Source: Clostridia bacterium (GTDB taxonomy: Bacteria; Bacillota; Clostridia; Christensenellales; CAG-314). Taken from it: DNA of 64,000 bases. Position 1 is the first letter of the stretch; each line of letters opens with the position of its first letter. The position numbers and the translations under genes were made by a program. Location of the stretch: positions 186,001 to 250,000 of the forward strand of contig JAVVRZ010000002.1 of the NCBI GenBank assembly GCA_036654455.1. Direction: 5' to 3'. Positions 32,245 through 40,848 of the stretch are shown piece by piece. The notes beneath the pieces were generated by a model. The model was not told where the DNA came from and searched no databases. It saw only the letters and a list, made by a program, of their open reading frames with translations.

Positions 32245-33588
32245 ATGAAAAATTTAGCGACTAAAAAAATATCTAGTTACCAACTAATTGCCCTAACATA
32301 TATGGCGGTTATACTTGTTGGTTCGCTGTTACTACTGCTACCGATATCTTCAAAAGACGGGCAAGTGACCCCCTTTATCGATTGCTTATTTACCGCAACA
32401 AGCGCAACTTGCGTTACCGGACTAATAGTTTACGACACTTACCTACACTGGACGGTATTTGGTCAAATAGTTATTCTACTTATGATACAAATCGGCGGAC
32501 TAGGGTTTATGACGCTTGTGACTATCTTTATAATGTTTATAAGCGGTAAACTCTCACTCTCCGAAAGAAAACTCTTTCTTCAAACAGCAGGCGGTAAAAA
32601 TTTAAGCGACACAGGCAAATTAATTAGCAACATTGTTAAAGGCACGTTGATATTTGAGCTGTTTGGCGTAGTTATGCTGTCGACTAGATTTTGCGTTGAC
32701 TTTGGCTTTGGCGAAGGACTATGGATATCAATATTCCTTTCTGTCGCCGCTTTTTGTAACGCCGGCTTTGACATTTTAGGTTTTTTAGGCGAATTTAACT
32801 CGCTTACGGCTTATACCGGCGACGTTATAGTCAACTTTACAATAATGTTTTTAATCATTATGGGCGGACTAGGTTTTCTTGTTTGGGGCGACTGCCTACG
32901 CAATCGTTTCAAATGGAGCAAATATAGCTTGCACACCAAAATGGTGCTTAGCTTTACAGCCGTACTTATCGTTAGCGGAGCAGGGCTGTTTATGCTATTT
33001 GAATATAATCACTCGCTTAAAGATTACAACTTTTGGGTAAAACTACTAGCCTCGTTATTTGGCTCGGTTACGCCTAGAACAGCGGGCTTTAACACCGTAG
33101 ATATGGCGTCGCTGTCCGAAGCGGGACGGCTACTAACTATGTTTTTAATGTTTGTCGGCGGTAGCCCGGGTTCGACGGCAGGCGGTGTAAAAACTACGAC
33201 TTTCCTTATTGTAGTATTTGCGGTAATAGCAAATATTCGCCGTAGAGCCGATATTACAATCGGCAGAAGAAAAGTCGAAGCGTCGGTGCTTCCTCAAACA
33301 ATAGCTATAATGGGCATTTACCTATCTTTAATACTAGTATCTACCTTAGCTATACTTGCGGTAGAGCCATTTAGTATGTCGCAAGTAGCGTTTGAAGTCT
33401 TTTCGGCTATTGGCACAGTTGGACTAACAGTGGGAATTACCTCGTCGTTGACAATCTTTTCAAAAATTGTTATAATAATTCTAATGTTTATCGGTAGAAT
33501 TGGCGTACTGTCGCTAGCTATGATATTTAGCGGTAAAATTGCGCCTCTGCAACTAGAACGACCTACCGAAAAAATCATAATCGGCTAA
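32245..33588 (+). CDS. ktrB: potassium uptake channel subunit KtrB (TrkH family)
   Basis: A 447-residue membrane protein that moves K+ (often Na+-coupled) inward. Four selectivity-filter repeats are visible: TSATCVTGL, FCNAGFD, TPRTAGFNT and SAIGTVGLT. The intramembrane glycine-rich gate is present as GGSPGSTAGGVKT. Length fits KtrB rather than longer TrkH. No Shine-Dalgarno precedes the ATG and the leader is about 14 nt. The gating subunit KtrA follows after 15 bp. Confidence 0.95.
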   Translation: MKNLATKKISSYQLIALTYMAVILVGSLLLLLPISSKDGQVTPFIDCLFTATSATCVTGLIVYDTYLHWTVFGQIVILLMIQIGGLGFMTLVTIFIMFISGKLSLSERKLFLQTAGGKNLSDTGKLISNIVKGTLIFELFGVVMLSTRFCVDFGFGEGLWISIFLSVAAFCNAGFDILGFLGEFNSLTAYTGDVIVNFTIMFLIIMGGLGFLVWGDCLRNRFKWSKYSLHTKMVLSFTAVLIVSGAGLFMLFEYNHSLKDYNFWVKLLASLFGSVTPRTAGFNTVDMASLSEAGRLLTMFLMFVGGSPGSTAGGVKTTTFLIVVFAVIANIRRRADITIGRRKVEASVLPQTIAIMGIYLSLILVSTLAILAVEPFSMSQVAFEVFSAIGTVGLTVGITSSLTIFSKIVIIILMFIGRIGVLSLAMIFSGKIAPLQLERPTEKIIIG

Positions 33589-33603
33589 ATCTAAGGAGTA
33601 AAA

Positions 33604-34257
33604 ATGAAATCTATATTGGTTATTGGTATGGGCAAATTTGGCACTTACCTAGCTACAAAATTACAAGAGCTTAATAATGATATCTTGGTAATCGACAACA
33701 ATCCGCTTATTATTGAGGAACTTGCATCTAAATTTCCAAATGCGCAAATAGGCGACTGCACTAAGCCAGAAGTGCTTGAAACACTTGATATACCCTCGTT
33801 TGACGTGTGTTTCGTAGCTATTGACGAAAACTTCCAGTCCTCGCTAGAAATTACTTCGCTACTCAGCGAAATGGGCGCTAAATGCGTAGTAAGCAAGGCA
33901 AGCCGTGGCACGCAAGAAAAATTTCTTAAACGAAACGGCGCAACCGAAGTAGTATTTCCCGATAAAGATATCGCAGAACGTATGGCGGTAAGATATTCGG
34001 CAAACAACATCTACGACTGTATACATTTAAGCGGTGACCACAGTATTTACGAATTGCCTATTAATGAACTTTGGGTGGGAAAAACAATACAAATAGTTGA
34101 CGTTCGTAAAATCTACGGCATAAATATCCTTGCAATTAAACAAGGCGACAACGTCATACCTTCGCCCCTTCCCTCTTATATTTTTAAATCTCACGACCAT
34201 ATTATCGTGCTTGGCAAACAGCAAAACGTACTAAAACTAGATAGCAAATTAGGTTAA
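33604..34257 (+). CDS. ktrA: potassium channel gating subunit KtrA
   Basis: A 217-residue cytosolic RCK protein. The N-terminal Rossmann domain starts ILVIGMGKFGTYLA (nucleotide-binding GxGxxG variant) with the acidic DNNP strand end. The C-terminal TrkA-C domain (about 140-215) includes LPINELWVGKTIQIVDVRK. It forms the ring that opens KtrB in response to ATP/ADP and c-di-AMP in known systems. It is cotranscribed with ktrB, with TAAGGAG before ATG and a terminator at 34284. Confidence 0.95.
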   Translation: MKSILVIGMGKFGTYLATKLQELNNDILVIDNNPLIIEELASKFPNAQIGDCTKPEVLETLDIPSFDVCFVAIDENFQSSLEITSLLSEMGAKCVVSKASRGTQEKFLKRNGATEVVFPDKDIAERMAVRYSANNIYDCIHLSGDHSIYELPINELWVGKTIQIVDVRKIYGINILAIKQGDNVIPSPLPSYIFKSHDHIIVLGKQQNVLKLDSKLG

Positions 34258-34283
34258 ATGCCTCTTAATAATTAAACTACTTA

Positions 34284-34317
34284 AATTAGCGCAAGAAATA
34301 TGCGCTAATTCTTATTT
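34284..34317 (+). terminator. ktrBA terminator
   Basis: Perfect stem AATTAGCGCA/TGCGCTAATT with a 7-nt loop, followed by CTTATTT. Confidence 0.8.
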
Positions 34318-34360
34318 ATAACAAAATATAGTATATAAAAGTATTTATTTGTTAAATTTG

Positions 34361-34389
34361 TTGACTAAGTATATTTGTAGATGTATTAT
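34361..34389 (+). promoter_or_regulatory. promoter of the metal ABC operon
   Basis: TTGACT (34361-34366), 17-nt spacer, TATTAT (34384-34389). It lies within an upstream extension of the frame and supports the start at 34412. No clear Zur box was recognised. Confidence 0.6.
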
Positions 34390-34411
34390 TCAATTTATAA
34401 AGGTGAAAAAT

Positions 34412-35248
34412 ATGAAGAAATTATTGTTAGTTATATGCGTTATACTTTGCTTGCCTTGCCTTACTTCTTGCGTGGGTAGCGACAAACCCGTAGTTGCAGT
34501 TAGCATACTGCCCCTTGCAAACTTTGTTAGAAATATTTGTGGCGACACGGTAGAAATAATTACCCTTATTCCATCAGGCGCAAGCCCGGAAAATTATTCG
34601 CCTAAGCCTCAAACTATTGCAAAGGCGGAAGACAGCTTAATTTATTTCGCAATAGGCGTGCCTACCGAAGTCGCAAATATTCTACCTCGACTTAACCTTG
34701 ACAATATTGTTCATTTAGAAGAGGCGGTAGATGCAAAATATCCCGATTTAATGTTGGGCGACCAGCGTGACCCTCATATTTGGCTATCAATTAAGCGAGC
34801 AAAAGTTATGGTTGATACAATTTGCCTGCAAATGTGCAAGCTTCTACCTATAAACACGGACTTCTACCAGCAAAACGCTAAGGAATATTTGACAAAATTA
34901 GACGAAGTTGATAAACGTTTGCATAGCCTACTTGACAATTTGATTGAAAAAACTTTTATAGTCTATCACCCTGCGTTTGCCTACTTAGCTGACGACTACG
35001 GCTTAACTATGCTTGCGCTAGAAGAAGACGGCAAACCTGCAACCTTAGAAAAATTGACGCAAAAAGTCGACAACGCAAAAAAATTAAACATTAAAGTAAT
35101 ATTCTATCAAGAAGAAATAGACAGTTCGCAGGCGCAAACCTTCGCCGACGAAATCGGCGGTAGGGCTATAAAATTATCGCCCCTTGCCGAAGATTACCTT
35201 GCAAATATGGTAAAACTGGCTGAGGCTATTGAGGACGCAACAAAATGA
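34412..35248 (+). CDS. znuA: zinc/manganese-binding lipoprotein (ZnuA/AdcA type, cluster A-I)
   Basis: A 278-residue lipoprotein with lipobox LTSC (Cys20). Family landmarks are VAVSILPLANFVRNICGD, LIPSGASPENYSPKP, DPHIWLS and YHPAFAYLADDYGL. Two of the usual metal-binding histidines are present (DPHIW and YHPAF). The first one, normally in DPHxYEP, is Glu here (SPENYSP). No His-rich loop is seen. The start is the ATG with AAAGGTG upstream, inside a longer frame. It overlaps the ATPase gene by four bases. The metal is most likely zinc, but specificity is not proven. Confidence 0.88.
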   Translation: MKKLLLVICVILCLPCLTSCVGSDKPVVAVSILPLANFVRNICGDTVEIITLIPSGASPENYSPKPQTIAKAEDSLIYFAIGVPTEVANILPRLNLDNIVHLEEAVDAKYPDLMLGDQRDPHIWLSIKRAKVMVDTICLQMCKLLPINTDFYQQNAKEYLTKLDEVDKRLHSLLDNLIEKTFIVYHPAFAYLADDYGLTMLALEEDGKPATLEKLTQKVDNAKKLNIKVIFYQEEIDSSQAQTFADEIGGRAIKLSPLAEDYLANMVKLAEAIEDATK

Positions 35249-36084
35249 ACGTAATCGAAGTAAAAAATCTTACCGTATATTATAACGCTAATAAGGCGCT
35301 TGACAACATCTGCTTGACCGTGCCGGAAAAAGCCTACTTGGGCATTATGGGACCTAATGGCGGAGGCAAGTCGACCCTACTTAAAGCTATGCTCGGGCTT
35401 GTAAAAGTTACTAGCGGTAGCGTAGAAATTCTTGGCAAGGTAGGCGGTGTTTCGGGCGTTGGCTATGTTCCGCAAATTGCGCCTATTGACCGAGCTTTTC
35501 CAATCTCGGTAGTAGAAGTTGCGCTTACTGGATTTATGAAACGCCTTAGACCTTTCTACAATTACACAAAACAAGAAAAACTTGAAGCAAACCAACAATT
35601 AGAACGGCTAGGCATATTGCATCTTGCAAACCGACAAATAACCGAGCTTTCGGGCGGAGAATTTCAACGAATGCTTGTAGCAAGGGCGCTTGTAAGCAAA
35701 CCAAAATTGTTACTGCTTGACGAGCCTACGGCTAGTTGCGATACGGCTAGTTGCGACAAAATTTATGAAATACTAGCCGACCTTAATAAGACAATATCTA
35801 TTGTGCTTGTCACTCACGATATGTTAGCCATATCTTCAAAAGTTAAAACTATCGCTTGCTTAAATCAAACTTTGGTATATCACGGAACGCCCGAACTTGA
35901 CCAACCGACAGTCAACAAATTGTATGGTTGCCCGGTAGATTTAATTGCCCACGGCGTACCGCATAGAGTGCTTGACGAACATCAACACGGCAGTTGCGGT
36001 CACCAACACAGCAGTTGCGGTTGCGAACACGGCAGTTGCGAACAAAATCAAGATAAACCAAACGGCGAGGTAACAAATGTTTGA
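35245..36084 (+). CDS. znuC: metal ABC importer ATPase with His/Cys-rich tail
   Basis: A 279-residue ATPase: Walker A GPNGGGKST (about 36-44), signature LSGGEFQR, Walker B LLLLDEPTA, H-loop THD. A small tandem TASCDTASCD lies just after Walker B. From about 236 onward a tail carries seven His (236, 240, 246, 248, 253, 255, 262) and four Cys (251, 258, 260, 265) in repeats such as HQHGSCGHQHSSCGC. Such a tail could bind zinc in the cytosol and sense or buffer imported metal. It overlaps znuA by 4 bp and znuB by 8 bp. Confidence 0.93.
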   Translation: MNVIEVKNLTVYYNANKALDNICLTVPEKAYLGIMGPNGGGKSTLLKAMLGLVKVTSGSVEILGKVGGVSGVGYVPQIAPIDRAFPISVVEVALTGFMKRLRPFYNYTKQEKLEANQQLERLGILHLANRQITELSGGEFQRMLVARALVSKPKLLLLDEPTASCDTASCDKIYEILADLNKTISIVLVTHDMLAISSKVKTIACLNQTLVYHGTPELDQPTVNKLYGCPVDLIAHGVPHRVLDEHQHGSCGHQHSSCGCEHGSCEQNQDKPNGEVTNV

Positions 36085-36901
36085 AGCTATTCTTAAATAT
36101 CAATTTCTACAAAACGCTATATTTGCAAGTCTGCTTGCTAGCATAGTATGCGGAATAGTAGGCGCTCTTGTAATAGAAAAAAAGTTAATTATGATGAGTG
36201 GCGGAATTGCGCATACGGCTTACGGCGGAGTCGGTCTAGGCTACTTACTAGGTTTTGAGCCTATAATCGGCGCAGTGATATTCTCGGTTATTTCCGCAGT
36301 CGGCGTAGGGCTACTTAAAAATAAAAAGGGCGGTAGCGACATTGTAATCGCCCTACTTTGGTCGCTTGGAATGGCGCTAGGCATACTCTTTATCGGGCTA
36401 ATGAAGGGGTATCCGCCCGATATGAATTCTTACTTATTTGGCGATATATTGACGGTAACAAGACTTGACATCTACTTTATGCTTGCGCTTACAATTGTAG
36501 TTTGCATAGTTGTATTTATATTCTTCCAAAGCTGGAAGTCATTCTTATTTGACCAAGAATACGCAAAGATAAACGGGCTACCCGTTACCTTAATGGAATA
36601 CGCTCTACTTATATTGATTGCCCTTACAATAGTAGTTCTTATTAGAGTTGCAGGTATTATCCTTATGCTTGCCTTACTCACCGCCCCTGCCGCAACAGCA
36701 GGGCTACTTAGCAACAAGTTAGGCTCTCGTATGCTTATAGCTTCAATTCTCGGGATATGTTTCTGCCTAGTCGGTCTTACTGTGTCATACTTTGTAAATA
36801 TCGCCTCAGGCGCAATAATTGTAATTCTCTCGGTAGTAGTCTATGGCGTTACGCTAGCGATAACAAGTTTGATTAAAGGTAAAAAGAAATCAAAAGTTTA
36901 A
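36077..36901 (+). CDS. znuB: metal ABC importer permease (ZnuB type)
   Basis: A 274-residue membrane protein with about eight helices. Family features are the GALVIEKKLIMMSGGIAHTAYGGVGLGYLLG segment near the N-terminus (here split as IEKKLIMMSGG and IAHTAYGGVGLGY), DILTVTRLD, and LLTAPAATAGLLS near the end. It is translationally coupled to the ATPase gene by an 8-bp overlap and ends the operon; a terminator follows at 37028. Confidence 0.93.
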   Translation: MFEAILKYQFLQNAIFASLLASIVCGIVGALVIEKKLIMMSGGIAHTAYGGVGLGYLLGFEPIIGAVIFSVISAVGVGLLKNKKGGSDIVIALLWSLGMALGILFIGLMKGYPPDMNSYLFGDILTVTRLDIYFMLALTIVVCIVVFIFFQSWKSFLFDQEYAKINGLPVTLMEYALLILIALTIVVLIRVAGIILMLALLTAPAATAGLLSNKLGSRMLIASILGICFCLVGLTVSYFVNIASGAIIVILSVVVYGVTLAITSLIKGKKKSKV

Positions 36902-37027
36902 ATAACTAACCGTTAAGACAAATCTATAAAGAAAAATTAAAAACTTATAGAAAAGCAGACCCTTCTACAAGAATAGTTTGTTACGCCAACAAGTCTAAAT
37001 TAATACATATATAAAACATATTAATAG

Positions 37028-37059
37028 TAAAGAGGGACGAAAAATTCGTCCCTCTTTTA
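37028..37059. terminator. bidirectional terminator after znuB
   Basis: Stem AAAGAGGGACGAA/TTCGTCCCTCTTT with T runs on both strands. It lies in the 281-bp gap between convergent genes; the rest of the gap shows nothing. Confidence 0.85.
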
Positions 37060-37182
37060 AACTAAAAATACTAGATTGCTAAAAATACGCTTAACTGCAA
37101 TTAACTTACGCTTATCTAACGGCTTAGCGTTTGATTACTATTTTGCAATAGAAAAGTATTACGGCGTATTGTAATTGAGAAA

Positions 37183-39237
37183 TTACAGCGACATAGCTAC
37201 GTCCCAAGCGCCCCAGATAACCGTCCTTAGGTTGCCAACTGCATTACAGTCGCCAACAAGATGGGCTTTGCCTAAGTCGCCTACAATAGGCGAAGGCTTA
37301 TAGCCTACCGACATAATTACATTGTCGCCATCGATATTAAACTTTCTACCATCTTTTCCAACAGCTACTATGCCTTTATCGGTTACTTCGGCAAGTTTTG
37401 TTTCAAGATAGACAGGAACATTGTTTAGCTTAAAGAAATCTCTTAAATAGGAAGTATTAGCTAGACAAATGCCGGCAACTGCCATTAAGTCGTTCTTCAT
37501 TTCAACTATTACAGGTTTTGCGCCCTTTAAGAATAAATCATAGGCAATTTCACAACCGGTTAGTCCACCGCCAACAATAATTACATTCTCGCCAACTTGC
37601 TTTTTGCCCGACAAATAGTCAACGGCTTGAATTGTCTTAGTTATGCCAGCTACGCCTAGTTTAATCGGCTTTGCGCCAGTTGCAACTACCACTTCGTCGG
37701 CTTTTAGCGTGGCGATATCTTTAACTTCGGCATTAAATTTAATTGTGATATTAAGACGCTTCATTTCCCTTGCGTACCAGTCAAGTAAAGCTCTGTCTTT
37801 TTCTTTAAAAGAAAAACTAGAAGCGGCTACGAATACTCCGCCTAATTTATCGGTCTTTTCGTAAATTGTAACCTTGTGACCTCTTAGTGTCGCTACACGA
37901 GCGACGCACATTCCGCCTATGCCTCCGCCTATTACCGCAATGTTTTTAACCTTTTTAGCAGGAATAATCTTGTACTTATCGGTATGCATAGTTTCGGGGT
38001 TGATTGCGCAACGAGCCATGTGCATAGAGTCGCTTAATTCTTGGTCGTTAGCTACGCCTTTATAGTGCGCCATATTAAAGCAACCATTATGACAGCAAAT
38101 GCAAGGCAAAATGTCGCTTTCTTTTTCTTCCATAAGTTTGGTAACCCAAGCAGGGTCGGCAAGGAATTGACGAGCCACGCCTAAACCGTCAAGTTTGCCT
38201 TCGGCAATAGCCTTAGCGGCAACCGAGGGTTCCATTCTACCTGCGCACACTACGGGAATATCTACAAATTGCTTAATATGTTCGCAATCGCTTAGGTTGC
38301 AGTTTTGAGGCATATACATTGGCGGATGCGACCAGTACCAAGCATCATAAGTGCCGTTATCGGCGTTAAGCATATCGTAACCTGCATCTTGAAGATACTT
38401 TGCGGCTTGTTCGCTCTCGGTTAAATCACGACCTACTTCGGTAAATTCTTCGCCGGGCATAGCGCCTTGACAAAAACCCTTAGTCTTAGAAACAACCGAA
38501 TATCTAAGCGAAACGGGATAGTCTTGACCGCAAACTTTCTTAACTTCTTTAACAATTTCTGCCGGGAAACGATACCTATTCTCAAAGCTACCGCCGTAGT
38601 TATCTTCACGTTGATTAGTGTATTTCAAAGTAAATTGGTCGAGTAAATAGCCCTCGTGAACAGCGTGAATTTCTACGCCGTCAACGCCTGCCTCTTTGCA
38701 CATTTTTGCCGTTTTGCCAAAAGCGACAATCATTTCTTGAATTTCGTCAACTGTAAGCGCTCTTGACGGAGTTTTGGTTGACCAACGATTGGGGTTTGGG
38801 CTTGCGCTTGCCGTAAGTCTATCTACGTTAAACAATGGTTTTGCAATAAAACCTAAAAATTTGTTCTCAACCATTTTTTCCATTAAATGATTGACTGCGA
38901 AAGAACGGCCAAAGCCTGCGGTTAATTGAACAAACAATTTTGCGCCGGTCTTGTGAATTTCTTCCATAAAGCCTTTTAATTTTTTAAACGATTTTTTGCT
39001 CTTATATAACCAACCTCCGCCCATAACGTTTCGTATAGGCGCAATACCCGGTAGAATCAATCCAACGTTATTCTTCGCCCTTTCAAGCAAAAAATTTGCC
39101 GCCTCTTTGTCAAAGTGATGTGGTTCCATCCAACCGAAAATTGAAGTTCCGCCCATTGAGGTTAGAACAATACGGTTCTTTATCTCCACATTCTTAATCT
39201 TCCACGGGGTAAATAAACTTTCGTACTCCTTCTTCAT
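37183..39237 (-). CDS. FMN/FAD/4Fe-4S enoate reductase (2,4-dienoyl-CoA reductase family)
   Basis: A 684-residue oxidoreductase with an N-terminal old-yellow-enzyme TIM barrel (about 1-370) including EIHAVHEGYLLDQF and YGGSFENR. Iron-sulfur cysteines follow at 379, 382, 386 and 410 (the last spacing longer than usual), then a C-terminal flavin/NAD domain with IAVIGGGIGG and VIIVGGGLTG. Relatives reduce enoates, dienoyl-CoA, trimethylamine or bile-acid-type substrates; the substrate here cannot be chosen. It is monocistronic, with a RBS-like AAGGAG before ATG. Confidence 0.88.
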   Translation of the reverse strand: MKKEYESLFTPWKIKNVEIKNRIVLTSMGGTSIFGWMEPHHFDKEAANFLLERAKNNVGLILPGIAPIRNVMGGGWLYKSKKSFKKLKGFMEEIHKTGAKLFVQLTAGFGRSFAVNHLMEKMVENKFLGFIAKPLFNVDRLTASASPNPNRWSTKTPSRALTVDEIQEMIVAFGKTAKMCKEAGVDGVEIHAVHEGYLLDQFTLKYTNQREDNYGGSFENRYRFPAEIVKEVKKVCGQDYPVSLRYSVVSKTKGFCQGAMPGEEFTEVGRDLTESEQAAKYLQDAGYDMLNADNGTYDAWYWSHPPMYMPQNCNLSDCEHIKQFVDIPVVCAGRMEPSVAAKAIAEGKLDGLGVARQFLADPAWVTKLMEEKESDILPCICCHNGCFNMAHYKGVANDQELSDSMHMARCAINPETMHTDKYKIIPAKKVKNIAVIGGGIGGMCVARVATLRGHKVTIYEKTDKLGGVFVAASSFSFKEKDRALLDWYAREMKRLNITIKFNAEVKDIATLKADEVVVATGAKPIKLGVAGITKTIQAVDYLSGKKQVGENVIIVGGGLTGCEIAYDLFLKGAKPVIVEMKNDLMAVAGICLANTSYLRDFFKLNNVPVYLETKLAEVTDKGIVAVGKDGRKFNIDGDNVIMSVGYKPSPIVGDLGKAHLVGDCNAVGNLRTVIWGAWDVAMSL

Positions 39238-39646
39238 ACATACTCCTTTTGGTATATAATTGTAAATTTATTATAAATAATATCGCAATTAATATACCTT
39301 GTTTACATTATACAGCAAGCTAAACTGGTGTCAATTACTATTTTAACTCGAACGCAAAAATACACTAAACTTTCACACAACAACGCTTTAACTATCAATT
39401 AACCAACCTTCAACTAGGGTTTTCAGCTAGCTACCTAGCAAACCTTAGCAAAAAAACACTTTGCGATAAAACAAAAGGACGCAATAAATCTAGCTCAATT
39501 TGCATTGATTATATAAGTTAATGCTTATTAAAATTAAACCTTGACTTAGAAAAAATATATTTAATTAATAATTATTGAGAAAAACTTTTCTTTAATTTAA
39601 CGTTTATAGAACTATTAGCTTGACTATAAAAATAACCCTTGCTAAA
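39238..39646. other. non-coding gap
   Basis: About 410 bp of AT-rich DNA between the enoate reductase gene and the terminator of the zinc-ribbon gene. No gene, RNA or clear repeat was seen, apart from short AGCTAGCTACCTAGC-like self-complementary words. Confidence 0.5.
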
Positions 39647-39684
39647 CAAAAAACACGCCGACTAAATTAAATCTAATCGGCGTG
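39647..39684 (-). terminator. terminator after zinc-ribbon gene
   Basis: Stem CACGCCGA/TCGGCGTG (39654-39661 with 39677-39684) followed on the minus strand by six T. Confidence 0.85.
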
Positions 39685-39709
39685 CCTTGTTAAATAAACC
39701 TACTAGGGT

Positions 39710-39976
39710 CTATTTCTTTGAAAAACATTCGCTACAATATACTGGTCTGTCTTCTCTGGGTTCGAAGGGCACTTGGCACTCTTTACCGCAGTTAGCGCAG
39801 GTTGCTGTAAACATCTTTCTGGTCTGTCTGCGTTCTGACTTCTTCTTGTCACGGCAAACTTTACATCTTTGTGGTTCGTTCTCAAATCCCTTCTCTGCAT
39901 AAAATTCTTGTTCTGAAGCAGTAAATGTAAATTCACTTCCGCAGTCTTTGCAGGTTAATTTCTTGTCCTTGTACAT
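39710..39976 (-). CDS. zinc-ribbon protein (double CxxC type)
   Basis: An 88-residue soluble protein with two zinc-ribbon units. The first has CKDCGSEF and CKVCRDKK; the second has CANCGKECQVPF and CSECFSKK. The middle is strongly basic (DKKKSERRQTRK). This matches a widespread clostridial small zinc-ribbon family of unknown role, probably nucleic-acid or ribosome associated. A terminator follows. Confidence 0.85.
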   Translation of the reverse strand: MYKDKKLTCKDCGSEFTFTASEQEFYAEKGFENEPQRCKVCRDKKKSERRQTRKMFTATCANCGKECQVPFEPREDRPVYCSECFSKK

Positions 39977-40084
39977 TAGTTCCTAAACCTCTTTATTTAA
40001 ACTTGGCATATACTATATATACACCTAATAGCATTATAGATTAAGTCAACATTATTGTCAAATGTTTTTGCGTGGTTTCGCAAT

Positions 40085-40285
40085 TTATATATTGTTTAGG
40101 CTTGCAAAATTTGCGCTACCCGGACAACTCCTTGTATCGTTACCTCGACAACACAGCTGTTGTAGACACGGCGCAAGCAAAATTATGCCAAAGGCGATAA
40201 GTAATGCCGTTGTTACATTTAATTTTCCGTCGGCAAGCACGGCGTAGAGTAACAGAAGATACAGCAGTTCTTGTGAAATATTCAT
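40085..40285 (-). CDS. small membrane protein, unknown
   Basis: A 66-residue protein with one strongly hydrophobic region split by a short polar bend (about 5-18 and 22-44), then a Cys-rich end (CLQQLCC...SC). The start is the ATG at 40285 with GGAG eight bases upstream; an upstream ATG lacks a ribosome site. I do not recognise a family. It is divergent from the ArsR gene, and regulation by that protein is possible. Confidence 0.5.
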   Translation of the reverse strand: MNISQELLYLLLLYAVLADGKLNVTTALLIAFGIILLAPCLQQLCCRGNDTRSCPGSANFASLNNI

Positions 40286-40359
40286 CGGGTTCTCCTCATT
40301 TATAACAATAATTTCTTTTTTTATACAATATGCGCCGAACACAAAGAATGTGCTTGTCC

Positions 40360-40375
40360 TATAATAATATTATTA
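40360..40375 (+). promoter_or_regulatory. -10 and candidate ArsR operator
   Basis: TATAAT (40360-40365) merges with the 14-bp palindrome TAATAATATTATTA (40362-40375), placing a dimeric regulator site over the promoter of the ArsR gene. The -35 is poor. Confidence 0.4.
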
Positions 40376-40392
40376 ATTATAAGGAGAATATT

Positions 40393-40716
40393 ATGATTAC
40401 TGAAAAAGACCGCAAGGATATAGCCTATTATTTGCCCGACGTCAACGCAACAAGCAAACTTGCAACCTTCTTCTCGCTATTTGCCGACAGCAGTAGACTA
40501 CGCCTTATATCGCTACTTGCGCTATGCAATATGTGCGTAAACGACATTTCTCAAATGCTGGGTATGAATCAAACCACAGTTTCGCACCAACTTAAACTGT
40601 TAAAACAAATGCAAATTGTGCGTAGCGATAGACAAGGTAAAACTATATTTTATTCTTTGTCAAACACAAAGATAAATGAAGTATTGCTATTTGGCGTAGA
40701 ATATCTGGGATATTAA
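40393..40716 (+). CDS. ArsR-family transcription regulator
   Basis: A 107-residue winged-helix repressor. The HTH runs through VNDISQMLGMNQTTVSHQLKLLKQ, followed by the wing RSDRQGKTIFYSL. Two cysteines (LCNMCV) precede the recognition helix in the region where metal-sensing ArsR proteins carry their Cys pair, though the spacing differs from the classic CVC. The start is chosen at ATG with AAGGAG six bases upstream; the longer frame covers the promoter. No obvious resistance gene is adjacent, so the target is unclear. Confidence 0.85.
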   Translation: MITEKDRKDIAYYLPDVNATSKLATFFSLFADSSRLRLISLLALCNMCVNDISQMLGMNQTTVSHQLKLLKQMQIVRSDRQGKTIFYSLSNTKINEVLLFGVEYLGY

Positions 40717-40809
40717 TGATTTTATATTAAAATTTTCTCTTTTGCACTAAAATTACCTTAAAATTTAAATAAATAAGCGAATATTTTGTAATTAATGCTG
40801 TTTTGCCTA

Positions 40810-40838
40810 TTGCATAGACCAAACAAGTTTGGTATAAT
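40810..40838 (+). promoter_or_regulatory. promoter of the c-di-GMP gene with palindromic spacer
   Basis: TTGCAT (40810-40815), 17-nt spacer, TATAAT (40833-40838). The spacer ends with CCAAACAAGTTTGG (40819-40832), 6-bp inverted arms, a likely repressor site. The predicted start is about 4 nt before ATG. Confidence 0.6.
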
Positions 40839-40848
40839 ATAAGTAATT

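Noticed and set aside
39703-39936. 77-residue frame overlapping the zinc-ribbon gene
   Set aside because: Out-of-frame shadow; the other frame carries the four CxxC motifs.
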